DNA from: Botrytis cinerea B05.10
Taxonomy: Eukaryota > Ascomycota > Leotiomycetes > Helotiales > Sclerotiniaceae
Direction: 5' to 3'
Length of the DNA stretch: 64,000 nt
NCBI RefSeq assembly: GCF_000143535.2
Contig: NC_037318.1
Coordinates: 186,001-250,000, forward strand
Below the pieces are notes generated by a model. It was not told where the DNA came from and searched no databases. It was given only the letters and a program-made list of their open reading frames with translations. The position numbers and the translations under genes were made by a program. Shown here in pieces: positions 54,940 through 64,000 of the stretch; within the stretch, counting starts at the first letter, position 1, and each line of letters starts with the position of its first letter.

Positions 54940-56785
54940 ATGTTTCGCAGAATTGCTTATGTGGCGCCCCGCAGAGCTTTGTCTGCAAGAAGTTCAATCA
55001 TTACTGTTCGTCATTTATCTACCTCTGGCTATAGGATGTCCAGCTTGAAAGCTCTCAATGACCCAATATCGAGACCTCTAGCATCGGACTCATTCCAGCT
55101 CGTGCCGGAATCGCAGAAAGCTGGTGCGGCCGAGGATGAATTATACGAACAACAAATTAAGGAAGTGGAAACGTGGTGGAATAGTCCAAGATATGAAGGA
55201 ATCAAAAGACCATATTCTGCGGCAGATGTTGTCTCGAAACGTGGGAGTCAGCAGCAATCGTACCCAAGCTCCGTCATGGCGAGGAAACTATTCAATTTGA
55301 TTAAAGAGAGAGAGGCGAATGGAAAGCCAATACATACAAGTAAGATGAAATCCGAGGCTCCGAGCTTGGAAGACATATGCTAATAGATTCATAGTGGGTG
55401 CTATTGACCCTGTACAAATGACCCAGCAAGCTGCGAACCAGGAAGTCTTGTATATCTCCGGATGGGCATGTTCTTCTGTACTTACGACCACGAATGAGGT
55501 GTCTCCAGATTTCGGCGATTACCCTTACAATACCGTACCGAATCAAGTGCAACGATTGGCAAAAGCGCAGTCAATGCACGATCGAAAACAATGGGATGCT
55601 AGAAGGAAGCTGAGTAAGGAAGAAAGGGCAAAGACACCATATACCGACTATCTTAGACCAATTATCGCAGACGGAGACACAGGGCATGGCGGACTTTCGG
55701 CTGTTCTGAAGCTTGCCAAGCTTTTCGCGGAGAACGGAGCTGCTGCTGTACACTTCGAGGATCAAATGCATGGTGGAAAGAAGTGCGGACATCTTGCTGG
55801 CAAAGTTTTAGTGCCCGTCGGAGAGCACATCAATCGCTTGGTGGCTGCAAGATTCCAATGGGATGTTATGGGCTCTGAAAACTTGGTAATTGCACGAACA
55901 GACTCCGAAAGCGGAAAGCTTCTCAGTAGTGCGATTGATGTGCGAGATCATGAATTCATCAAAGGCGTCGCGGAAGACGGTATCGAATCATTGGCGGAGA
56001 CTTTGCAAGCCATGGAATTGGCAGGAGCTACAGGCGCCGAGATTGATATTTTCGAAGCCGAATGGGTGAAGAAAACGGAACTCATGACGTGTGATGAAGC
56101 CGTTGTCAAGCAACTGAAGGAGCAAGGTGTCTCGGAGTCAAGTATCAACGGGTACCTTGAAGCTACTAAGAAAGACAGAGACATGTCGATCACGAAACGA
56201 AAGGATTTGGCTACAAAGTACAGCAAGACCCCAATCATATTCAATATTGATATACCACGAACACGAGAAGGTTTCTACCATTACAAGGCTGGTATGGAAG
56301 CCGCTACGAAGCGAGCGATTCAATACGCACCATATGCTGACCTCTTGTGGGTTGAAACCGGAGACCCCAACGTCAAAAATGCAGCAAACTTCTCCGGCGA
56401 GATTCGTGCCAAATACCCAGGTAAAGGGCTAGTCTACAATCTTTCTCCTTCATTTAACTGGATGGGCCATGGTTTCACTGATGAAACCTTGAAATCATTC
56501 ATTTGGGATATCGCAAAGCATGGATTCGTGCTACAATTGATCTCGCTCGCCGGACTTCATTCTACGGCAACAATCACCAGCGAATTATCAAAAGCGTTCA
56601 AGGATGAGGGTATGCTCGCATATGTCAACCTGATCCAGAGGAGAGAAAAAGAGCTAGGTGTAGATGTATTGACACACCAAAAATGGAGCGGTGCATCATA
56701 TATAGATGGCATTTTAGGTGCTATCCAGAGTGGTAGTAGCAGTAGCAAGAGTATGGGCGACGGGAATACCGAAGGCCAGTTTTAA
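54940..56785 (+). CDS. Mitochondrial 2-methylisocitrate lyase (isocitrate lyase family), two exons
   Basis: Exons 54940-55339 and 55395-56785 (55-nt intron, GTAAGA...CTAAT...TAG) give 596 aa. The frame opens upstream only at a TTG, so the ATG at 54940 is the start. Residues 1-32 are Arg/Ala/Ser-rich without acids: a mitochondrial presequence. The superfamily active site KKCGHL is at residues 262-267, with Cys264 catalytic. [18 protein letters not shown] and [17 protein letters not shown] [11 protein letters not shown] bind metal and substrate. Glyoxysomal isocitrate lyase lacks a presequence, so this is most likely the 2-methylisocitrate lyase that yields pyruvate and succinate. Pairing with methylcitrate synthase supports this. 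Confidence 0.88.
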
Positions 56786-59508
56786 GTATACAGAAATAAT
56801 AATACCCGAAGATGACTTTTTTCCTGTCTACCTGCACTTTTTAATACCCTTCTACGATAAGTCCGGAAGGCCCACGTTTTGGTTGCATTTGCGATGGTGA
56901 AATACCAGTCAACTCAGACGAAACCCTTTTGCTTTTGAATCGACTTGAGCTCAATCAAGTGAGGCACGGGTGTCAGGTTAAAATCAAAATTGTCTTTACT
57001 TATTATTTGAGCGCTCATTCAGAACTCTCCGCGCAAGTATTCGCACACATATCCAGCCTGAAATGCCTTCTCTGAGCGGTGTCAAGTTTGACGCATTAGG
57101 GATTCTGTCGAATTTCTTATGTCTGTTCGGGAATGTCCTGTAACAAAGAGACATAAGCTTTGGAATACACAGTTTACATACTATGTTTGATTATTTGATT
57201 TCGTCGGAGTCTCAACCTGGATGTTTATTTTCGAGAACGTTGAATACACGCGATGAATTTTAGATTCCAAAGAGATGCCCTATTCGTCTGGAGCACTTTC
57301 TACATTTTGATAAAGGGAACGAAGAGAAAATGTCCTGAGCTCTTTATGGCAAAGTATCCAGTGAAAAACTCAATCATTGAGTGATACGTGAAGATGATGG
57401 AGGAGAGAGGGTCGTTGTGGGGAATAGGATGGCTTCGGGGGTGCACCTGGGTCCTAGTCAAGCAGATACCCCGCAGCTTACAATTCAACAGAACGCTACG
57501 ATGCAACTTGAGTCCGAAAAATTTCCTATCAATCAAAATTTTATGATGTCTCAATGCCATTTCCATACGGGTATACAACGCAGGCTCTCTATGATCAAAT
57601 TATTTCTAGTCCTCCGCCCTCTCATCCGATGCTCGCAGATGATCCCCGCAATTAATGCCAAGTACTTACCCCACGTTTTGGTTATTCTCATGCATATGTT
57701 TGGCAGTAAAGTTAAATTGTGCGGCACTACAAATTACTGACTCTACAGTCTCCGGATTGGTGTGACATGCATGGCGGTGTTGGGAGGACTCATAGAAAAG
57801 GGGTATACTTTACCTCTAAGAACCCATACTAGTTATAATTCACCACCTAATAAGAATCCAAGAGGTACATTCTAGCTTCATGACATGTGGTTTTCAGTCC
57901 GTGGTCGAGTGCTTGTACTGTTAACAAACAAACATTAAGACTCTCTCAAGGCGTAAAATACAAATGAATGTACATTATAAATCGGCCTTTGACCATTGAC
58001 TGAGATGGCAAATGTGAAGATCATAATCTCGCACGGCTTATAGTCATTACCAACGCAATCATATCAAGAATCGGGATTCAAAACAGCTTCCTAACATTGA
58101 TCGTGAGTGACTTCTTGTAAGATCTAAACGGCCAGTTTTCACGATCTTGTGATCACATTCAAGTACTTACTTTTACTCCAGAACTTGGTGAGGAATTTTT
58201 AAAAGGAGTTGGTACAGTTGGTGAGCTAGCACTTGGCATCCACCTTTCACCCGTTACATTCAAGAAAACCTTATTGTGCCTAGTCTGTATATGAACATTG
58301 GTATCTCGAAAATTTCTTACGGCAATCTCGAATGTGTTCTTAACGCACTAAAAACAATTTTCTTTAGCCATCACCTGTCATGACTGAGAGATGGTTAAAA
58401 TGATATTCGTACTGCTAGATACTCGCCCGTAATCTTTTCATAATAACGACTACTTTCTGGTAGGATGAGGTTCTTTTGCTCACAGGGGAATTCGGCTTTA
58501 CTTGACGGAGAAAACTTCCGCTCTATAGATCAAGAATGTTTAATTATTTGAACATATAGAGTTGTGTGCCTGCTTAGAAAATATAGTATAAGCTAAGGAT
58601 GACTAGTGTAGATACTAAAATTTAACAACTGCCATGACAATCGCTTAGTACAAACTAAGGAACTAACTTTAGAAGAATCTTATTCTGGAGCCGATGTGTT
58701 TTTATTTTTTTAAAAAAAAATCTATGAATCCGATGTGATGTCATTACCAGGCATTCTCTCACCCAGAGATGTTCATTATGGGTGTGGGCTACTGCTACAG
58801 TGGTAAAATTTATAATAGTTTCAGCCATAACTCAATTGATGAACTGTACTTTTCGAATTACTGCTTGAGTATATAACTACTATCTGTCCCTAGACTTGTC
58901 GTTCTTTATCTGAGATCTTGGTGCGATTCACTTCAACTAGACACTATCTATAAAACTGTGGTGGAACTCTAAAAGCAAGCAAGGTGGGGAGATGTACGTT
59001 CATCATCAAAAATGATAAAATTGAGGCACCACTTCGAGGCTTAAATGATTTAAGAATCCGGAATTGCGTCACGAATATCAGATTCTCGACCATGAAGTTT
59101 ACCTAGCACTTCTAGTCCCATACTAACATAGAATAAGGGTTCCAAGGGACGCACTGTAAGACCCAAACTCCGATTTGCTGATATTATTAGTCTCTTGTAC
59201 AATTAACCTATATATAAAAATTCCTCTTCCCTTCTTTTGCTCTCAAAATTGTACCACATATGATCATATTTGTTGGAAAGCATCACTTCTATAATCTTTT
59301 CTCTCAGACACAACCAAAACCATCTACCGGTCTATAGCCATCATATAAAAGCAAAGCTTCCAGGAGTCAAGTTCGTCAGTATTACCCCTCTCGTGTTTAA
59401 CAGTTTTTTGTCCAGCACTATTTGTAGCCTCATTGCCAGCGTTGACCTCCGGACCCTTTGTACATTGAAATCACTTCGATTCAGTGCTTGAAACATTTTT
59501 AAATATGA
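56786..59508. other. Long intergenic region
   Basis: About 2.7 kb without a convincing gene. A frame at 57381-57740 starts at a GTG and has no recognisable feature. AT-rich; no repeat identified by eye. Confidence 0.45.
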
Positions 59509-59592
59509 GCAAAGTTAAACATCCAACAATTTCTCACTGTTAGATATGGGTTTATTGTTTTTAATTTTCATATTGTTAAATGGCAATTTGTA

Positions 59593-60225
59593 TTGATCGT
59601 CATTAAGGCCGAGCCTCATGAAACGAGTAGAGAGGGTAACCAGGAGGGTGGAACTCATCATCCGGTTGATCATCAGACTCTCAACTTAATTGCTCAGAAT
59701 CAAGGCCACAACAACACAATCGACATTCCTGACATCCGCCGGGAAAATCCCTATATTGATCTTCTTAATCAACTCCCTATCCTACAAAATCTCCCCCAAC
59801 AAGTTCTCAATGACAATGAAATTTTTGCCTGGGGCCCAGATTTTACCCAAGGCGGCCGAAACATACTCAAGGATATGATGTTCAGCGACTGGTCCGAATT
59901 ACAGAGACCTCGATATGATGCTATCTCAAAGCTAGATAAAGTTGTTAAAATAATGTTCCAGGATCAGAATTTCCCATTCGAGGAGCAAATTTGGGTTATG
60001 ACCGCACTCGCCAATTTATATGATCGGGGAGTCTCTGGATCCTTGGCGTTTGACGACTTTGGATTCAAGCCCGACAAGCATTTTTTTGGGGAACTTTACG
60101 TTCGCTTAGGTCACGAAGATCGGGCCGCCGTCCTGCTAAAGTCTATTGGGGTATTCCCCAACTGTCCATATCAAAGTGAATGGGCCAGAAAAAACTTTTA
60201 CGAAAAGGGAAATAAAATGGAATAA
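59593..60225 (+). CDS. Orphan open frame without a clear start codon
   Basis: A frame open from the TGA at 59506 to the stop at 60223 reads as a normal protein over its last 200 codons (for example ENPYIDLLNQLPILQNLPQQ, then DRGVSGSLAFDDFGFKPDKH, then VRLGHEDRAAVLLKSIGVF). The first in-frame ATG is only at 59875. So either an upstream exon is spliced in (a CATTAAG acceptor lies just before 59609), or the gene has lost its start. It has mixed charge and no signal peptide or membrane helix. I recognise no family. Coordinates mark the coding-like part, not a proven start. Confidence 0.4.
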   Translation: MIVIKAEPHETSREGNQEGGTHHPVDHQTLNLIAQNQGHNNTIDIPDIRRENPYIDLLNQLPILQNLPQQVLNDNEIFAWGPDFTQGGRNILKDMMFSDWSELQRPRYDAISKLDKVVKIMFQDQNFPFEEQIWVMTALANLYDRGVSGSLAFDDFGFKPDKHFFGELYVRLGHEDRAAVLLKSIGVFPNCPYQSEWARKNFYEKGNKME

Positions 60226-60349
60226 GGACTAAAAATCACAGACAAGTCACCATCCAACGAATTTGAAACAGAAAGCATCGAGTTGGGACTGTACTGATTC
60301 TACGAAAGACTTGTGGTGGGGAAAAATAATTGGCTAGCCTTCGTTTCGT

Positions 60350-61152
60350 CTACCAAGGATACTTTTTTTCATCGAACGCTTGAAAAGTCCCTGATATTCC
60401 TTCTCTCGTTGCGTTATCAATCTTCTCCAACATTCCCTTGACACTTTCCTCCGTACTTACTGGCGCAGCCTCTACTCCCATGTCGGCCACTGATTTTCCC
60501 ATATCAGTTTGTACCCATCCTGGGCATATGACAAAGGCAATAAGCTTCTCATGCTCAAAATGGATTTTTCTAACCATATAATTCAATGCCGCTTTACTCA
60601 TCCCGTATGCAGGCACCGGAAGTGGTATGTCTCCCATAGCACCAATACTCGAGACACCCGATGTCACGGCCATGAAAACGGGATTTGTAGACTTCAAAAG
60701 GAGGGGAAGTGTGGCTTGATATAGAGTCAGAACTCCGATTGTGTTGACTTCAAAATGTTCGCGTACTTCGGATAGAGGCATCTCGGAAACCTTGCCATGC
60801 CATTGTGATATGCCGGCATTAGCGATGACAACGTCGATGTGTTTTATACCATGTGTGTTTTGGAGTTCTTCGACAGCCTGAGATGGAGACAGCTCATCGC
60901 TACTGGAAACTAGAAGCGGAATTATGCGAGTGCCAGTAGCCAGAGGGAGATCGGAGAGAGATTTTGATGTCGGGGAGGAGAGGTCTCGGACGCCTGCTAT
61001 AACGGTGGTGTTTGGTCGTTGTATCAGAGCTTCTACAAAGCCACGACCAATTCCTGTTACGATGGTCAGATCGAAAGAGTTGTTATAGGTGTGCTTAGAG
61101 AATACAAACCTCGATTCGCGCCAGTTATAATGTATGTCTTTGTGTTAGACAT
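60350..61152 (-). CDS. Short-chain dehydrogenase, carbonyl-reductase/norsolorinate-ketoreductase-like (two exons)
   Basis: Exons 61110-61152 and 60350-61053 (56-nt intron, GTTTGT...CAG) give 248 aa. Motifs: TGANRGIG (residues 10-17), NAG in VVIANAGIS, catalytic Ser in VTSGVSSIG (about 145-150), and Tyr164-x3-Lys168 in YGMSKAA. CPGWVQTDMG after the active site is typical of the NorA/ketoreductase-like and sniffer-like SDRs that use NADPH. The N-terminal dinucleotide loop with Arg14 supports NADPH. The substrate is unknown. It lies alone, without a biosynthetic cluster, so I infer general carbonyl reduction. Confidence 0.93.
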
Positions 61153-61799
61153 TTTGAATTGTGGATTGTGGATTGTTGCCGTTGAGTTCGGGAGTTCTGA
61201 ATTGCAAAGAATGTTCACAAAGGAAGCTGGTGATGTTTGTTGAGAAATATGGCTATTTGAGAAAAGAACGTAATTTTATACACTCTGCACCCCTAGTCCT
61301 TTCTTTATCTCAAAAGCCTCACCAGGAACGCCATTTGCTTAACACGAATACTTTGAGCCAAGAACATTACAAGGAATGAGACATTAGCTTTTGGTTTATT
61401 AAATTCCAATCTAATAAAGTTCCGGATATCTTATGAGAAGCCGCAGCACTTGCCGACTATTCGAAAAATTCTACCGACCACTCTAAGGTGTTTGGTAGCA
61501 CCGAATCTGACTTGCAGCGACCCTGACGCATACTAAGCAATTCGATCATAGATCTGATGGTATTAGAAAGAATGAGGTTGTAGTTACACGTGTGGCAGGG
61601 TGGGCATCAATGAGAAAGTGTAAGTACTTTCTTCTCAATTCCGAAGCTCCGAAAGAGTTCCATATCACTATTAAGTTCACATATACATAAATTATACACT
61701 ATTACTCTTATAATAATCATATTCGATACTTGAGCTGAGGCATTTGTAATAAATATTTTTGTATATCTATTTATTTAGTTGTGCTTGTGGTTGATTTAC
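61153..61799. other. Intergenic region, left inverted-repeat arm
   Basis: Promoter of the dehydrogenase. It holds the 15-base sequence TGCAGCGACCCTGAC at 61513-61527, which is the reverse complement of a copy at 62223-62237. Confidence 0.45.
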
Positions 61800-62237
61800 T
61801 ACAGTAAAACCTCGCTATAAAGATATCTGTCTTTGTAGTATTTTTTAAGGATATATAAGTTAGAGGTGTTCCTGTATAGAGATTCCGCTTAATCCCGATG
61901 TAGTAGTAATTTCCCTCCGATTAGTCCTGATCAGGCCACTTCGGTGACATTTTTTAGGACTTCAATTAAGCCTCTCTTAAATCCGGGTATAATTATCATC
62001 TGATAACTAATCCTGATGATTCTACTGGCTTGTCCAATAGGGACACGTCATCCTAAGACCTCGATGTGTGGGGGGTGTCCTTATGAGATGTTCTAAAGAT
62101 ATAGGTCGTTTTTAGGCCTAAAGGTTTTTGGGACCCAAAATTATATCCTTATAGAGAGATTATCCTTATATAGGGATCTCTATAATTAGAGAGGCTTTGA
62201 TTTATGAAATAAAGTTCACTGTGTCAGGGTCGCTGCA
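61513..62237. repeat. Inverted repeat pair (15 bp) enclosing the MITE
   Basis: TGCAGCGACCCTGAC at 61513-61527 and its exact reverse complement at 62223-62237, with further partial matching (TCTGA next to each). Spacing is about 700 bases. It may be the terminal repeats of an older element in which the inner MITE is nested, or two facing element ends. Confidence 0.5.
61802..62202. mobile_element. Degenerate pogo-like MITE
   Basis: The left end CAGTAAAACCTCGCTATA matches Tc1/mariner-pogo-type terminal inverted repeats. The right end reads TAGAGAGGCTTTGATT, an imperfect inverted copy. TA is present on both sides (61800-61801 and 62203-62204) as expected for TA target duplication. The interior is AT-rich, contains GTCC/AGGA repeats and a palindrome near 62,145-62,190, and has no transposase frame. 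At about 401 bases it is a nonautonomous element. Confidence 0.6.
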
Positions 62238-63025
62238 GATCAGAGTCCACCCAAGGGTGGATGGTTGGCCATACTATGATTAGCCGACAAGTAAGGTTAA
62301 CAAGGGTCTTTGATTGGTTATCCCATACTCCTCTTTATCTATAGCTTCAAAGATGCATGGTTTTGTAAGCTTCGGTCAAGGCGGTTAATGATTAGGCACT
62401 TACGAATTGTCAAGTAAATCTCGAGAGGAAAATGATTATGGAAGTTCAATTCTTGCTGGTGACTCCAATGTTCTGGATTCTCCAAAAGTTGTTAGTTGTT
62501 CGGATATACACGTGACCTCAGTCACGGGCAGGGCGATTAACAGATATTAGCCTGTCCATCTTCTAACGTTCAATCGATCAAGACTAGATCTTCTCTGATT
62601 CGAATTTGAATTACTTCGTAGGTGGAAAAGCTCTGGGATATCGACCATTCACTGTTTTGTAGGTAAAGGGTAAGTCAATCAAATTTCTGTAGATTGTTTG
62701 TCATTTATTGTTTATGTGGTGTAGTTACTCTTCATCAAGCATCGCGATTTATTACTATCAGATATTCACTCATCTATTGCAATTTACTGCATGCTTTTTC
62801 CTTTTCTTCTATCTCCTTGGAATACTATCCCACAAGTTCACTACAACTTTTCAAGGAAGACCTGGGAATCCTTGATTTTTTGCATATTCTTTCCATGTTC
62901 ATGTTCATCATACCCCTATCATTACTTGCCATCTTCTTCTGAGTCTCGTCAATTTTCAGATAGATCTTTCCTTTTTGCTCCCTCAGACTTTAGATCCTGC
63001 AGATCGTGTATAATTTCATCAAAAA
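62238..63025. other. Intergenic region, promoter of the broken gene
   Basis: A long leader, T/C-rich close to 63,000. No other gene recognised. Confidence 0.45.
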
Positions 63026-64000
63026 ATGTCGACAGCAAAGCCCGTGGGTTCTGCGAAGGCATACAATCCGGAACTCAATGAAGTTTTCGATCTCTATGGT
63101 CCAACTATAGGTAGCTGCACGGCTAGCTGCACAGAGTGTAACGCTTAGTACCGCACTCTTGGCATGCAGGCCGTAGATCGTCTGGCTTGTGCCGAAGCAT
63201 TGAACGTTCACGAGGCCAAGACAATTGCGAAGTCATACGCAAATACGATCAAGGACGATTTGGAATACCTTCGCTGTATTGTTGCTGTTGGTGGTAACAC
63301 GATTACCAATCGATGGAGAAAAAAGTCTGGTGGCAAAAGCGACAAAACTTTACAGTCAGCTTTCCCTCGTATATTTTCTACGAAATGAAACATAGTTCAT
63401 GTCCACTACGATTATGAAGATATTACATGGCAACCGACGAGAGGGTTTCGAGATGCTTTGTTGATACCTTGGCTTAATCTTGAGACATGAGAGATAATCC
63501 ATACAAGCTATTGGCACTTTTGCAAGCGCGCACAAAATATTCTCCAGAACAATGGGTAGCATTCGATAGCCATTCAATGAATGTAATGTGGGGGAGACGG
63601 GAGGACTTCGCACCGAGTATGCAGATTGCTGTGTTGTATTTTATGAATCAAGCTACGGTGATGTAACTCCTTGGGATACCACGAAGGTTCATCAAATGGG
63701 CATCACCGAGTTTCCCCGTGGAAGATTAATCCTAGAGGCTCAGTCGATTATTCTCAAAACACTCAGAGGTACAGTCGAATATCTTCTTTTAGGTATCGAT
63801 ACAGAAAACTCCTCAAGCAAATGGCATATACTTGTCGATAATAACTTTCATGGCGCCGCCGGCTCCACCGCGTGGTCTAATTTCAGTGATCAAGCTTTCA
63901 CCGCACCTATCTTTGATCTTGATCGACTTCTGAATATTTCAAGAGCAACTTTCCACGAAGCTGGAGATCACCTGTGGCTTCTTCAAACTGATCCAGTTTA
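63026..64000 (+). pseudogene. Decayed gene running off the right edge
   Basis: The ATG at 63026 opens a frame (AKAYNPELNEVFDLYG...) that meets in-frame stops at TAG (about 63145), TGA (63386) and TGA (63487). Protein-like text continues after each. Later it changes frame twice: to the frame containing DMRDNPYKLLALLQ at 63484, then to the frame containing GDVTPWDTTKVHQMG from about 63657, which stays open to the window end. No legal set of introns explains all the breaks; one short segment near 63083-63148 ends CTTAG and could be an intron. The reading is a gene disabled by stops and frameshifts, or one with many small introns. The family is not recognised; the product may continue beyond the window. 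Confidence 0.45.

Noticed and set aside
57381..57740. 119-codon plus-strand frame
   Set aside because: Starts at GTG with no supporting upstream signal and has no recognisable feature.

Overview
The window reads as nuclear DNA of a filamentous ascomycete. Genes are broken by many 49-130 nt introns with GTA/GTG donors and CTAAC-type branch points. GC content is moderate, intergenic spaces are long, and the products are typical of Pezizomycotina. Gene style and content fit a Leotiomycete such as Botrytis or Sclerotinia; that is inference, since no marker gene was compared. I re-spliced every multi-exon gene by hand, and totals in frame from ATG to stop are given in each entry.

Left third (1-21,200): a secreted metallo-beta-lactamase-fold hydrolase, a secreted FAD oxidase, a Mep/Amt ammonium transporter, a 91-aa glycine-rich protein, an ER-lumenal DnaJ chaperone ending in KDEL, a four-helix membrane protein, an aquaporin with an altered first NPA box, the 24-kDa subunit of complex I, and a METTL7-like methyltransferase.

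Middle (22,000-44,400): a TFIIIC tau55-like subunit using a GC-AG intron, a 2EXR-domain protein, a ketopantoate-reductase-fold enzyme, a stand-alone glutamine-synthetase-like enzyme, a short-chain dehydrogenase behind a repeat-rich leader, a small many-exon orphan gene, a basic/acidic orphan, and a large secreted CE4 polysaccharide deacetylase. The deacetylase carries three related N-terminal modules; its real start lies upstream of the longest open frame.

Right third (44,400-64,000): a gene-poor stretch with a cluster of near-perfect hairpins, GNRA and UUCG tetraloops, A-box and B-box matches and a T8 terminator at about 46,200-46,695. This looks like an undescribed or unassigned Pol III-type structured RNA and is the most interesting item here. 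It is followed by two orphan nuclear-type proteins and a divergent pair encoding methylcitrate synthase and 2-methylisocitrate lyase, two steps of the mitochondrial methylcitrate cycle for propionyl-CoA. Then come an orphan frame without a clear start, a second short-chain dehydrogenase, a pogo-like MITE sitting between inverted repeats, and a decayed gene running off the right edge.

Most genes are independent housekeeping or metabolic loci; only the methylcitrate pair is an obvious functional unit. I see no secondary-metabolite cluster, no CRISPR array, no rRNA and no convincing complete tRNA.
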